Positions 1 to 8,916 of a DNA stretch of 64,000 nt are shown here, piece by piece. How positions within the stretch are numbered: position 1 is the first letter of the stretch; every line of letters begins with the position of its first letter. This DNA is from Georgenia satyanarayanai (GTDB taxonomy: Bacteria; Actinomycetota; Actinomycetes; Actinomycetales; Actinomycetaceae): the NCBI RefSeq assembly GCF_900116375.1, contig NZ_UETB01000002.1, positions 186,001 to 250,000 on the forward strand, read 5' to 3'. The notes under the pieces are model-generated. The model searched no databases. It saw only the letters and a program-made list of their open reading frames with translations, and had not been told where the DNA came from. Both the position numbers and the translations under genes were made by a program.

Positions 1-439
1 CCGTCGTCGAGAACGCGATGTCGATGCCGAGCACCTCGAGGCACTGCCCGAGCAGGCCGCGGCGGCCGAAGGTGGTGAGCAGCGCGAGGCCGGACACCAC
101 CGGCGGCAGGACGAGCGGCAGGAGGACGACGGTGCGTACCACCCGGGCACCGGGCAGGCGTGACCAGGCGAGCACGAGGGCGAGCGGCACCCCGAGCACG
201 ACGGCGAGGAGGGTGGCGGCGGCCGAGGTCCGCAGGCTGAGACCGAGCGCCGCGAGGGAGGCCTCGGAGGTGAGGAGCTCGGGCAGCTGCCCCCACGGCA
301 CGCGCAGCACCAGGCCGAGCACCGGCAGGGCGATGAGCAGGACGCCGACGGCGGCGGGCACGAGGGCCCAGCGCGGCAGGCCGCCGGTGAGGTCACCCGG
401 CACCCGGCGGACGGAGGGCCGGTCCCGCGTGACGGTCAT
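1..439 (-). CDS. modB: Molybdate ABC transporter permease ModB (3' end cut by window edge)
   Basis: This is the membrane permease of the molybdate importer; it would pass molybdate delivered by ModA across the membrane using the ATPase ModC. Reading the minus strand from ATG at 439 gives a protein with a first hydrophobic segment (WALVPAAVGVLLIALPVLGL), a second around ALGLSLRTSAAATLLAVVLG, and the family's VLPPVVSGLALLTTFGRRGLLG loop. The ATG overlaps the modA stop as ATGA, so the two are translationally coupled. At least 146 residues are present and the C-terminus lies outside. modC is not visible and may follow beyond the left edge. Confidence 0.85.
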   Translation of the reverse strand, partial: MTVTRDRPSVRRVPGDLTGGLPRWALVPAAVGVLLIALPVLGLVLRVPWGQLPELLTSEASLAALGLSLRTSAAATLLAVVLGVPLALVLAWSRLPGARVVRTVVLLPLVLPPVVSGLALLTTFGRRGLLGQCLEVLGIDIAFSTT

Positions 440-1200
440 GGCGCGAGGAACCCGGCCTCGTCGAGCACCTGCTGGGCCTCCCGGCCGAGGAGGAGGTCGA
501 CCCAGGCAGCGGCCAGCTCCGGGTCGGCGGCGTCGGCGGTGACGGCCACCGGGTACCGGTTGAGCACCTCTCCAGCCCGGGCGACGGGGACCGCCTCGAC
601 GGCGTTCCCCGCGGCGGCTGCGTCGGTCCGGTAGACGAGCCCGGCGTCCGCCTCCCCGCTCGTCACCTTGCCGAGCACGTCCGTCACGCTGCCCTCCTCG
701 CTCACCGGTGCGAGCGAGACGCCGTGCAGGCCGGCCAGCGTGGCGGTGGCGGCGCCGCAGGGCACCTGCGGCGCGCAGACGACGAGGGCGACGTCCTCGA
801 GGCTTCCGTCCAACCCGGTCACGTCGGCCGGGTTTCCGCTCGGGACGACGAGCGTGAGCACGTTGCGCGCGAAGATCTCCGGCTCCTCGGCGACGGTCCC
901 CGACGCGACGGCCCGTGCCATCGTTGTCTCGTCCGCGGTGGCGAGCACGTCCGCGGGAACACCGGCGTCGAGCTGCGCGACGAGGTCGGAGGAGCCCGCG
1001 AAGGAGAAGGCCACCTCGGCGCCGGGGTGCTGCTCGGTGAAGACCTCGGCGAGGTCCTCGAACACGCCGTGGAGGGATGCCGCGGCGAGGACGGTGAGGC
1101 GCTCGTCCGGCGCTGCGGCGCTCCCCGCGTCCGCCCCTCCACAGGCGCCCAGGCCCAGCGCGACGACGACGGCGGCGGCGAGGCCCCGTCCGCGGGTCAC
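436..1200 (-). CDS. modA: Molybdate ABC transporter substrate-binding lipoprotein ModA
   Basis: The predicted 254-residue lipoprotein would capture molybdate or tungstate outside the cell. It has a short basic N-terminus, a hydrophobic stretch and a lipobox ending in Cys20 (GLGAC), then the ModA opening LTVLAAASLHGVFEDLAEVF and the FSFAGSSDLVAQLDAGVPADVLATAD stretch typical of ModA. The GTG start at 1200 was chosen because it gives a complete signal peptide and overlaps the upstream stop as GTGA; the longer open frame upstream has no signal peptide. It is the middle gene of a regulator-modA-modB unit. Confidence 0.92.
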   Translation of the reverse strand: MTRGRGLAAAVVVALGLGACGGADAGSAAAPDERLTVLAAASLHGVFEDLAEVFTEQHPGAEVAFSFAGSSDLVAQLDAGVPADVLATADETTMARAVASGTVAEEPEIFARNVLTLVVPSGNPADVTGLDGSLEDVALVVCAPQVPCGAATATLAGLHGVSLAPVSEEGSVTDVLGKVTSGEADAGLVYRTDAAAAGNAVEAVPVARAGEVLNRYPVAVTADAADPELAAAWVDLLLGREAQQVLDEAGFLAP

Positions 1201-1607
1201 CGGTTCTCCCGGGGTGCTTCCACGATGACGGTCGTGGCCTTGACGACGGCGGAGGCGAGCGATCCGGGCTCGAGTCCGAGCTCCTCGACCGCCTCGGCGC
1301 TCATGAGGGACACCACCCGGAAGGGCCCGCACTGGAGGTCGACCTGCGCCATGACACCGTCGGCCCGGACCCTGGTGACGAGCCCGGTGAAGCGGTTGCG
1401 AGCGGAGCTGGTCACCCCGCCGACGTCCGGCAGCTGGCGTCGTTCGGCGAGCTCCTGGGCGTAGCGGGCCAGCTCGGCGCCGTCGACGACCTTGCGCCCG
1501 GCATCGTCGGTGCCGGCGGCGAGGTGTCCGTCCTCGACCCACCGGCGCACCGTGTCGTCACTGACGCCGAGCAGCGAGGCGGCGGAACCGATCCGATACT
1601 GCGGCAT
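1197..1607 (-). CDS. MerR-like HTH and Mop (molybdenum-pterin/TOBE) domain protein
   Basis: The 136-residue protein has an N-terminal helix-turn-helix (YRIGSAASLLGVSDDTVRRWVEDGHL, about residues 3-28) and a C-terminal Mop/TOBE domain (SARNRFTGLVTRVRADGVMAQVDL onward, about residues 67-133) that binds molybdate in this family. It probably senses molybdate and controls the mod genes it heads, although a storage role for the Mop domain is possible. The ATG at 1607 is preferred because homologues begin just before YRI and a -10-like TATGCT lies 7 bases upstream, as for a leaderless mRNA. An ATG at 1619 is the alternative. The stop overlaps modA by GTGA. Confidence 0.82.
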   Translation of the reverse strand: MPQYRIGSAASLLGVSDDTVRRWVEDGHLAAGTDDAGRKVVDGAELARYAQELAERRQLPDVGGVTSSARNRFTGLVTRVRADGVMAQVDLQCGPFRVVSLMSAEAVEELGLEPGSLASAVVKATTVIVEAPRENR

Positions 1608-1614
1608 GTTTGCG

Positions 1615-1641
1615 AGCATACCGCCGCATCTGCGACTGCAA
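1615..1641 (-). promoter_or_regulatory. Possible leaderless promoter of the mod operon
   Basis: Minus-strand TATGCT (1615-1620) lies 7 bases before the ATG at 1607, the spacing expected when transcription starts on the A of the start codon. TTGCAG (1636-1641) could be the -35, but the 15-base spacer is short. No Shine-Dalgarno sequence precedes this ATG. Confidence 0.3.
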
Positions 1642-1667
1642 GCCACCACACGTTCCAGCCTGTCTCC

Positions 1668-1759
1668 GTAACAACTCAGCGCTCGGCGGAAGGGGGCGGG
1701 GGTAACAACTCAGCGCTCGGCGGAAGGGGGCGGGGGTAACAACTCAGCGCTCGGCGAAA
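1668..1759. repeat. Three tandem 34-bp repeats downstream of narI
   Basis: Units start at 1668, 1702 and 1736 and share GTAACAACTCAGCGCTCGGC followed by a G-rich tail. The first two are nearly identical; the third runs into a long G tract. Each unit carries the 14-base arm CTCAGCGCTCGGCG that is repeated once in inverted orientation at 1806-1819. Confidence 0.9.
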
Positions 1760-1822
1760 GGGGGGGGGGGGGGGGGGGGGGGGGCGGAGGGGCTGCCGCC
1801 CTCTGCGCCGAGCGCTGAGTTT
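1741..1822 (-). terminator. Inverted repeat, probable nar operon terminator
   Basis: The arm AACTCAGCGCTCGGCG (1741-1756) is exactly inverted at 1807-1822, 9 bases below the narI stop. The loop is about 50 bases and holds the G tract. The two further copies of the arm at 1673 and 1707 could pair instead, so the structure may be a switchable or duplicated terminator. Confidence 0.5.
1760..1784. repeat. Homopolymer tract of 25 G
   Basis: An uninterrupted run of 25 G on the plus strand lies within the loop of the inverted repeat below narI. Such tracts are prone to slippage and can form G-quadruplexes; the exact length could also be a sequencing or assembly artefact. Confidence 0.9.
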
Positions 1823-1830
1823 TTACTGGC

Positions 1831-2616
1831 TCAGAGCTCGGTGCTCGTGGGGCTGCTGCGGCGCTTGCGGTCCTGCGGGGTGCCCACGGGCTCCCAGCCA
1901 CGGCCCGGCTCGCGCGTGCCGCGGGCCACGGAGCCACGCGAGCGGTACACCACGAGCGGCCGGGTCGAGTACCCGACGGGTGCGGAGAAGGCGTGGACGA
2001 GCCGGGTGAAGGGCCACACGAGGAAGAGCAGGAAGGCCGCGACGATGTGAAGCTTGAACTGGACGGGCACGTCGGCCATGAGCTCGGGCTGCGGCTGGAA
2101 GTAGAACAGCGAGCGCAGCCACGGCGAGATCGTCTCGCGGTAGTCGTAGCCGTGACCGCCGGCGACGATCTGGTTCTGCACCGTCGCCCACATACCCAGC
2201 AGGATCGGCAGGGCGAGCAGGACGTACATGAACTTGTCCATGCGAGTGGTCGCGAGGAACACCGGCCCGGTCTTGCGGCGCCGGTAGATGAGGATCGACA
2301 GGCCGACGATCGTCATGATCCCGGCCAGCGCCCCCATGTACGTGGCGATGAAGTGGTAGAAGTCCTGCCCGATCCCCACGGCCTCGGTCCAGCTCTTGGG
2401 GATGAGCAGGCCCATGAAGTGACCGGCCGCGACGAAGAGGATGCCGAAGTGGAACAGCGGCGAGCCGAGCCGCAGCAGCGCATGCTCGTAGAGCTCGGAG
2501 GACCGGGTGGTCCAGCCGAACTTGTCGTAGCGGTAGCGCCACAGCAGGCCGACGACGAAGACCGCCATCGACACGTAGGGGAAGACCACCCACGCGATCG
2601 TGCTGAGCCCGTTCAT
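1831..2616 (-). CDS. narI: Respiratory nitrate reductase gamma subunit NarI
   Basis: NarI is the membrane cytochrome b subunit that takes electrons from menaquinol and passes them to NarH. The 261-residue product has about five hydrophobic segments, starting FPYVSMAVFVVGLLWRY, with histidines in LFHFGILFVAAGHFMGL and PVQFKLHIVAAFLLFLVWPFTRLVHAF as expected haem ligands. A basic tail (about residues 215-261) ends the protein. ATG 2616 is preceded by AGGAGGTC and overlaps the narJ stop as ATGA. It is the last gene of the nar unit. Confidence 0.95.
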   Translation of the reverse strand: MNGLSTIAWVVFPYVSMAVFVVGLLWRYRYDKFGWTTRSSELYEHALLRLGSPLFHFGILFVAAGHFMGLLIPKSWTEAVGIGQDFYHFIATYMGALAGIMTIVGLSILIYRRRKTGPVFLATTRMDKFMYVLLALPILLGMWATVQNQIVAGGHGYDYRETISPWLRSLFYFQPQPELMADVPVQFKLHIVAAFLLFLVWPFTRLVHAFSAPVGYSTRPLVVYRSRGSVARGTREPGRGWEPVGTPQDRKRRSSPTSTEL

Positions 2617-3311
2617 GCCCTGACCTCCTTCTGTGCGGCGCCGCCGGGTGAGTAGGGCTCGAGCGGCCCGAGCGCGTTGAGGCCGACCATCTCGGTCGGC
2701 GGTCCGGACGTGATGAGCTCGAGGTACCGGTCGCGGACCTCGTCGGTGACCGGCGGCAGGGTGAGGCACACGGCCTCGACGACGGCGGCCCACGGGCTGC
2801 TCATGGAGGTGAGCGCCGAGCGCAGCACCTCGATCCCTTGCCGGTGGGAGCCGAGCAGGCCGCCGGCGATCTCGGCGTCGCCCCGGGCGGAGAACTCCAG
2901 GACGAGCGGCAGGAAGTCGGGCAGCTCGGGCCGGTCGACCTCCCAGCCGGCGGCCCGGTAGGCCTCGACGAACCGCACGAGCGCCGTCCCCCGCTTCCGG
3001 GTGTCCCCGGTGAGGAAGTAGGACAGGTACATCGAGCACTTGCGCTTGAGGTCGAAGGTCGCGACGTAGTCCTGCGCCAGCGCCTCGTCCCCCGCGGTGG
3101 CCGCGTGGTCCAGGAACCCCCACAGCCGCTGCCGCACAGGCTGCGGGAGCCCGGCCACGGCCTCGCGCACCGTGGCGTACGCGGCCAGCCGCCCCGCCGT
3201 CGGGTAGTCGAGGAGGATCGAGGCGGCCATGTGCGCGACGGCGCGGTCCCGGTCGCCCAGCCGCACCGGCGTGAGGGGAGTGAGCTCGGGGGCACGGATG
3301 AAGCCGCTCAT
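2613..3311 (-). CDS. narJ: Nitrate reductase assembly chaperone NarJ
   Basis: NarJ is the cytoplasmic chaperone (TorD/DmsD type) that inserts the molybdenum cofactor into NarG before membrane docking; it is not part of the final enzyme. The 232-residue product is helical, with the family stretch AHMAASILLDYPTAGRLA near residue 30 and DLKRKCSMYLSYFLTGDTRKRGTALVRFVEAYRAAG near residue 90. The order narG-narH-narJ-narI is the standard one. Start and stop overlap the neighbouring genes by 4 bases each, so translation is coupled. Confidence 0.95.
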   Translation of the reverse strand: MSGFIRAPELTPLTPVRLGDRDRAVAHMAASILLDYPTAGRLAAYATVREAVAGLPQPVRQRLWGFLDHAATAGDEALAQDYVATFDLKRKCSMYLSYFLTGDTRKRGTALVRFVEAYRAAGWEVDRPELPDFLPLVLEFSARGDAEIAGGLLGSHRQGIEVLRSALTSMSSPWAAVVEAVCLTLPPVTDEVRDRYLELITSGPPTEMVGLNALGPLEPYSPGGAAQKEVRA

Positions 3312-5170
3312 CGCGGGCCCTCCCCCGGTCGCGGCTCGTCGCCGGGCGTCCGGCCACGCACCCGGTCGGTGCCGCCCGCCTCCGGGCCGGGGTCACCCGC
3401 CGGGTACGGGTCCTCGTCGTACACGGCGGGACCGGAGTCGATGTCGCCGGAGTGGAGGTCCTCCCCGCCCTCCGACGGCGCGTCGTCGATGGCGACGGCG
3501 ACGTTCGCGGAGCCGCTCACCTCGTCCTCGCTCTCGTCGGCGCGAGGCGGGAACAGCCCGCTCGCGCCGCGGCCGTCCCAGTTGAGCAGGTTGGTCCGCC
3601 CCGGCGTCGAGGGCGAGTAGGGCGAGGTCTGGCGGTCCTTGAGCGCGTGGAAGTTCTCCACGGTGGCGGGCACGTCGGGTCCGGAGCCTGTGCCGAACGG
3701 TCCGCCGCCCCCCATCCCGGGTCCGCCGTGGACGTCGAGCGAGCAGGCCATCTCCTCGAGCTCACGGCTGATCTCGGCGTGGGCGGACGGGATGACGTAG
3801 CGGTCCTCGTACTTGGCGATCGCCAGGAGGCGGTACATCGCCTCGATCTCCTCGCCCGTCATCCCGACGGCGGCGGCGATCCCCTCGTTCGGTTCCTCGC
3901 CCAGGTTGATGTCGCGCATGTAGGAGCGCATCGCGGCCAGCCGCCGGAGGACCCGCTCGACCGGGGCGGGGTCCCCGGCCGTGAAGAGCTCGGCGAGGTA
4001 CTCGAGCGGGATGCGCATCGTCGACAGCGCCGTGAGCAGGGTCGCCGCGTCCTCGCCGTCGTTGCCGGAGGCGGTGACGACGTCGACGACGGGGCTCAGC
4101 GGCGGGATGTACCAGACCATCGGCAGCGTGCGGTACTCCGGGTGGAGCGGCAGCGCGACCTCGTAGTCCGTGATGAGCTTCCAGATCGGGGAGTTCTGGG
4201 CGGCCTCGATCCAGTCCTCCGGCATGCCCTCACGGCGGGCGGCGGCGACGACCTCGGGGTCGAAGGGGTCGAGGAACACGCCGCGCTGGGCGGCGAGGAG
4301 GTCGTGCTCGTTCGGGGTGGCGGCGGCCTCGGCGACGCGGTCGGCGTCGTAGAGGACGAGGCCGATGTAGCGCAGCCGGCCCACGCAGGTCTCCGCGCAC
4401 ACGGTGGGCAGGCCGGCCTCGATGCGCGGGTAGCACATGGTGCACTTCTCGGCCTTGCCGGTCTGGTGGTTGAAGTAGACCTTCTTGTACGGGCAGCCGG
4501 TCACGCACATCCGCCAGCCGCGGCACTGGTCCTGGTCGACGAGCACGATGCCGTCCTCAGCGCGCTTGTACATCGCGCCCGACGGGCAGGAGGCCACGCA
4601 CGAGGGGTTGAGGCAGTGCTCGCAGATCCGCGGCAGGTAGAACATGAAGGTCTCTTCGAACTCGGCCTTCACCTGCGTGTTCATCTTCTTGAGCACGGGG
4701 TCGTCGGCCATCGTCTCGGTCGAGCCGCCGAGCATGTCGTCCCAGTTGGCCGACCACTTGATGTCCATGTTCTCGCCGGTGAGCAGCGACTTCGGACGCG
4801 CCACGGGCGTGTGCCGCGAGTCCGCGGGCGCGTTGAGCAGCATGTCGTACTCATAGGTCCACGGCTCGTAGTAGTCGTGGATGGTCGGCATCTTCGGGTT
4901 GGAGAAGATCGTCGCGAGCTTCTTCGCCCGGCCACCGGCCTTGAGCTTGAGCTTCCCGCGACGGTTGAGCGTCCAGCCGCCCTCCCAGACCTCCTGGTCC
5001 TCGTAGGTGCGGGGATACCCGAGGCCCGGACGGGTCTCGACGTTGTTGAACCACACGTACTCGGTGCCGGTCCGGTTCGTCCACGCCTGCTTGCAGGTGA
5101 CCGAGCACGTGTGGCACCCGATGCACTTGTCGAGGTTCATCACCATCGACATCTGCGCCATGACCTTCAT
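3308..5170 (-). CDS. narH: Respiratory nitrate reductase beta subunit NarH (iron-sulfur)
   Basis: NarH relays electrons from NarI haem to NarG through three [4Fe-4S] and one [3Fe-4S] clusters on the cytoplasmic face. Cluster motifs are visible: Cys16, Cys19, Cys22 and Cys26 near the N-terminus, then CEHCLNPSCVASC, CRGWRMCVTGC (the Trp in the first position set marks the [3Fe-4S] site) and CTMC. At 620 residues it is longer than usual; the extra length is a low-complexity, acidic and proline-rich C-terminal tail after residue about 500. ATG 5170 has AGGAGGTG upstream and overlaps the narG stop by one base (TGATG). Confidence 0.96.
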   Translation of the reverse strand: MKVMAQMSMVMNLDKCIGCHTCSVTCKQAWTNRTGTEYVWFNNVETRPGLGYPRTYEDQEVWEGGWTLNRRGKLKLKAGGRAKKLATIFSNPKMPTIHDYYEPWTYEYDMLLNAPADSRHTPVARPKSLLTGENMDIKWSANWDDMLGGSTETMADDPVLKKMNTQVKAEFEETFMFYLPRICEHCLNPSCVASCPSGAMYKRAEDGIVLVDQDQCRGWRMCVTGCPYKKVYFNHQTGKAEKCTMCYPRIEAGLPTVCAETCVGRLRYIGLVLYDADRVAEAAATPNEHDLLAAQRGVFLDPFDPEVVAAARREGMPEDWIEAAQNSPIWKLITDYEVALPLHPEYRTLPMVWYIPPLSPVVDVVTASGNDGEDAATLLTALSTMRIPLEYLAELFTAGDPAPVERVLRRLAAMRSYMRDINLGEEPNEGIAAAVGMTGEEIEAMYRLLAIAKYEDRYVIPSAHAEISRELEEMACSLDVHGGPGMGGGGPFGTGSGPDVPATVENFHALKDRQTSPYSPSTPGRTNLLNWDGRGASGLFPPRADESEDEVSGSANVAVAIDDAPSEGGEDLHSGDIDSGPAVYDEDPYPAGDPGPEAGGTDRVRGRTPGDEPRPGEGPR

Positions 5171-8100
5171 CAGTACTGCACCTCCTGGCTGCGACGGCGG
5201 ATGACCGTCACCTCGTCCCGCTGGTTGCCGGTGGGCCCGGTGTAGTTGAACGCGTACGCCAGCTGGGCGTAGCCACCGATGAGGTGGCTGGGCTTCATGA
5301 GCACCCGGGTGAGGGAGTTGTGGATGCCGCCGCGCTGCCCGGACGTCTCGGCAACCGGGACGTCGACGACGCGCTCGGTCGCGTGGTGCATGTAGACCGT
5401 GCCCTCGGGCATGCGGTGGGAGACGACGGCGCGGGCGACGACGACGCCGTTGCGGTTGTAGGCCTCGATCCACTCGTTGTCCCGCACGCCGATCTTGTCG
5501 GCGTCCTGCGGGGACATCCAGATGTTCGAGCCGCCGCGGGAGAGGGACAGCATGAAGAGGTTGTCCTGGTACTCGGAGTGGATCGACCACTTCGAGTGCG
5601 GCGTGAGGTAGCGGACGGCGACCTCCGCGTGCCCGGCGGCCGCCGGGTCCCCGGTGGGGGTGGTGTCCCCGGGGACGGCGTCACCGTAGAGCCGGTGCAT
5701 GTCGAGGGGCGGGCGGTAGACCGGCAGAGTCTCGCCCATCTCCTCCATCCAGTCGTGGTCGAGGTAGAAGTGCATGCGCCCGGTGAGCGTGTGCCAGGGC
5801 TTGAGCCGCTCGACGTTCGTCGAGAACGCGGTGTACCGCCGGCCGCCGGTCTCCGAGCCGGACCACTCCGGGGAGGTGACGACGCTCGTGGGCCGGGTCT
5901 GGGCGTCGGTGAAGGTCACCCGGACCGACTCCGACTCCGCGGCGAGGTCCGCCAGCCTCGTCCCGGTGCGCTTCTCCATGTCCTCGAAACCCTGGGTGGC
6001 CAGGCGCCCGTTCGTCGTGCCGGACAGCGCGAGGATCGCCTCGATCGCCTTGGTGTCCTTGTCCAGCGACGGGCGGCCCTTGGCGATCCCGGAGACCACG
6101 CGCCCGTTACGGGCGGCGAGCTCGGCGACCTCCTTGTCGGGCATGAACTTCACCCCCTTGGTCTGCATGCCGAGGGTGTCGGTGAGCGGGCCGAGAGCGT
6201 TGAACTTCGCCAGGGTCTTGGTGTAGTCGCGCTCGACGGTGATGAGCTTGGGCATCGTCACGCCCGGCACGAGCGGCGTCTCCTCCAGCGGCGCGACGGC
6301 ACCGTGGGGGGTGGCCAGGGCGTCGGCGGTGTCGTGGTTGAGCGGCGCGGCGATGACGTCGCGCCGGGCCCCGAGGTGCCCGACGCTGAGCTCGGAGACC
6401 TTCGCGGCGAGGTCCTGGAAGATCCGGAAGTCGGTCCGGGTCTGCCAGGGCGGGGAGATGGCCGGGTTGAAGGAGTTGACGAAGGGGTGCATGTCCGTCG
6501 TCGAGATGTCGTGCTTCTCGTACCAGGTGGCGGCCGGCAGGACGATGTCGGAGTAGATCGTCGTCGAGGTGTTGCGGAAGTCGATCGTCGTGAGGAGGTC
6601 GAGCTTCCCCTCGGCGGCCTCGTCGCGCCAGACCATCGACGCCGGCCGGCGCCCGGGCGGGGACTGCTCGTTGCGGACCGCGGACTCCGCACCGAGGAGG
6701 TGCTTGATGAAGTACTCGTTGCCCTTGCCGGAGGAGCCGAGGATGTTGGAGCGCCACACGGTGAGCACCCGCGGGAAGTTCTCCGGGGCGCCGGGGTCCT
6801 CGACGGCGTACTTCAGCCGTCCCTCGCGCAGCTCGTCGACGATGTGCTCTGCGACCTCCTTGCCCGCGGCCCGTGCCTCGTCCGTGAGGTCGAGGGAGTT
6901 GCGGTTGAAGGTGGGGAAGCTCGGCACCCAGCCGCGCTTGGTCGCTTCGACGAGCGTGTCCGCCGTCGTCATCCCCTCGAGCTTGCCGGAGGCGAGCGGT
7001 GAGGTGAGCGTCTGTGCGGGCAGGCCGTCGTAGCGCCACTGCTCGGTCCCGAGGTACCAGAAGGCGGTCGAGATCATGTGGCGGGTGGGACGCTGCCAGT
7101 CCAGGCCGAAGGCGTACTGCTGGAAGCCGGTGATCGGGCGGACCTTCTCCTGGCCCACGTAGTGCGCCCAGCCCCCACCGTTGACGCCCTGGCAGCCGGT
7201 GAGCTGCACGAGAGCGATCATCGCCCGGTAGATCGTGTCGGAGTGGAAGTAGTGGTTGGTGCCGGCGCCCATGACGATCATCGAGCGGCCCTTGGAGCGG
7301 CGCGCGTTGTCCGCGAACTCCCGCCCGATCCGGATGATCGCGGCGATCGGGACGCCCGAGTGCTCCGCCGCCCACGCCGGGGTCCCGGGCTGTGTCGCGT
7401 CCTCGTAGCCGGCCGGCCACTCGCCGGGGAGGCCGGGACGGTCCACGCCGTACTGGGCGAGGAGCAGGTCGAAGACGGTGGTGACCAGGCGGCCGCCGAC
7501 CTCACGGACCGGCACCCCGCGGCGCAGCACGCCGGTGCCTCCGACGTGGAGGCCGGTGTCGCCGCTCTCCGCGCCGGGGACGACGTCGAAACGCGGGAGA
7601 AGCACCTCGACGGCACGCCCGCCGTCGCCGTCGTGCACGGAGAGCACCGGGTCCCGGCCGCCGAGGTCGAGGTTCCAGCGACCCTTGCCTGCCTCCCCGA
7701 AGCGGTCCCCCAGGGTGCCGTTCGGGACGAAGGGGGTGCCGCCGTCGTCGAGCATGACCGTCTTGAACGCGGCGTTCTCGGCGTCGGCGTGCTCGGGAAG
7801 GTCGGCCGCGGTGAGGAACTTGCCCGGGACGTAGGCGCCGTCGCGCTCCTCGAGGGAGACGAGGAACGCGGAGTCGGTGTAGCGCTTGACGTAGTCGGTG
7901 AAGTACGGCTCGGGCCGCTCGACGTGGAACTCGCGCAGGATGACGTGCCCCATCCCCATCGCCAGGGCGCCGTCGGTGCCGGGGTGGACGGCGAGCCACT
8001 CGTCGGCAAACTTCGTGTTGTCCGCGTAGTCCGGGGAGATGCCCACGACCTTCTGGCCCCTGTACCGGGCCTCGACCATGAAGTGGGCGTCCGGGGTGCG

Positions 8101-8916
8101 GGTCACGGGGATGTTCGAGCCCCACATGATGAGGTAGCCGGCGTCGAACCAGTCGGCGGACTCCGGGACGTCGGTCTGGTCCCCGAAGATCTGCGGGGAG
8201 GCCATCGGCAGGTCGGCGTACCAGTCGTAGAAGGACAGGATGTTGCCGCCCATGAGGGACAGGAACCGGGTGCCGGCGCCGTAGGAGACCTGCGACATCG
8301 CGGGGATGACGGTGAAGCCGGCCAGCCGGTCCGGCCCGTACTGCTTGGTCGTGTACACGTGGGCGGCGGCCATGATCTCCATGACCTCCTCCCACTGGGC
8401 GCGCACGAGGCCGCCGCGACCGCGGGCGCGCTTGTAGCGGCGCGAGCGCTCGGGGTCCTCGACGACGTCGGCCCAGGCGAGCACCGGGTCACCGAGGCGC
8501 GCCTTGGCCTCGCGGTACATGCCGAGCAGCGCGCCGCGCACGTAGGGGTAGCGCACCCGGGTGGGCGAGTAGGTGTACCAGCTGAACGCGGCGCCGCGGG
8601 GGCAGCCGCGGGGCTCGTACTCCGGCTTGTCCGGCCCGGTCGTCGGGTAGTCGGTCTGCTGCGCCTCCCACGTGATGATCCCGTCCTTGACGTAGACCTT
8701 CCACGAGCAGGAGCCGGTGCAGTTGACGCCGTGGGTGGAGCGGACGACCTTGTCGTGGCTCCAGCGGTCCCGGTAGAAGGAGTCCCCCTGCCGACCGCCC
8801 TTGAGGAAGAGCCGGGACAGGTCCTCCGAGGCCTCCCCGCGCCGCAGGAAGGTCCCGAGCCTGAGCAGCGCGTCGGTGGCGGCCGTCTGCGGCTTCTCCG
8901 GTCTCGTCGTCGTCAT
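5170..8916 (-). CDS. narG: Respiratory nitrate reductase alpha subunit NarG (molybdenum catalytic)
   Basis: NarG reduces nitrate to nitrite at a molybdenum bis-MGD centre on the cytoplasmic side. The 1248-residue length fits the family. His62, Cys66, Cys70 and Cys105 form the HxxxCxxxC...C ligand set of the FS0 [4Fe-4S] cluster, and the YDWYADLP region follows where the molybdenum-ligand Asp is expected. No twin-arginine signal is present, as normal for NarG. ATG 8916 is preceded by AAAGGA and overlaps the narK stop as ATGA. The surrounding cofactor genes supply its Mo-bis-MGD. Confidence 0.97.
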   Translation of the reverse strand: MTTTRPEKPQTAATDALLRLGTFLRRGEASEDLSRLFLKGGRQGDSFYRDRWSHDKVVRSTHGVNCTGSCSWKVYVKDGIITWEAQQTDYPTTGPDKPEYEPRGCPRGAAFSWYTYSPTRVRYPYVRGALLGMYREAKARLGDPVLAWADVVEDPERSRRYKRARGRGGLVRAQWEEVMEIMAAAHVYTTKQYGPDRLAGFTVIPAMSQVSYGAGTRFLSLMGGNILSFYDWYADLPMASPQIFGDQTDVPESADWFDAGYLIMWGSNIPVTRTPDAHFMVEARYRGQKVVGISPDYADNTKFADEWLAVHPGTDGALAMGMGHVILREFHVERPEPYFTDYVKRYTDSAFLVSLEERDGAYVPGKFLTAADLPEHADAENAAFKTVMLDDGGTPFVPNGTLGDRFGEAGKGRWNLDLGGRDPVLSVHDGDGGRAVEVLLPRFDVVPGAESGDTGLHVGGTGVLRRGVPVREVGGRLVTTVFDLLLAQYGVDRPGLPGEWPAGYEDATQPGTPAWAAEHSGVPIAAIIRIGREFADNARRSKGRSMIVMGAGTNHYFHSDTIYRAMIALVQLTGCQGVNGGGWAHYVGQEKVRPITGFQQYAFGLDWQRPTRHMISTAFWYLGTEQWRYDGLPAQTLTSPLASGKLEGMTTADTLVEATKRGWVPSFPTFNRNSLDLTDEARAAGKEVAEHIVDELREGRLKYAVEDPGAPENFPRVLTVWRSNILGSSGKGNEYFIKHLLGAESAVRNEQSPPGRRPASMVWRDEAAEGKLDLLTTIDFRNTSTTIYSDIVLPAATWYEKHDISTTDMHPFVNSFNPAISPPWQTRTDFRIFQDLAAKVSELSVGHLGARRDVIAAPLNHDTADALATPHGAVAPLEETPLVPGVTMPKLITVERDYTKTLAKFNALGPLTDTLGMQTKGVKFMPDKEVAELAARNGRVVSGIAKGRPSLDKDTKAIEAILALSGTTNGRLATQGFEDMEKRTGTRLADLAAESESVRVTFTDAQTRPTSVVTSPEWSGSETGGRRYTAFSTNVERLKPWHTLTGRMHFYLDHDWMEEMGETLPVYRPPLDMHRLYGDAVPGDTTPTGDPAAAGHAEVAVRYLTPHSKWSIHSEYQDNLFMLSLSRGGSNIWMSPQDADKIGVRDNEWIEAYNRNGVVVARAVVSHRMPEGTVYMHHATERVVDVPVAETSGQRGGIHNSLTRVLMKPSHLIGGYAQLAYAFNYTGPTGNQRDEVTVIRRRSQEVQY

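Noticed and set aside
1668-1759. Direct repeats as a small CRISPR array
   Set aside because: The 34-base units abut with no unique spacers, and no cas genes are near.
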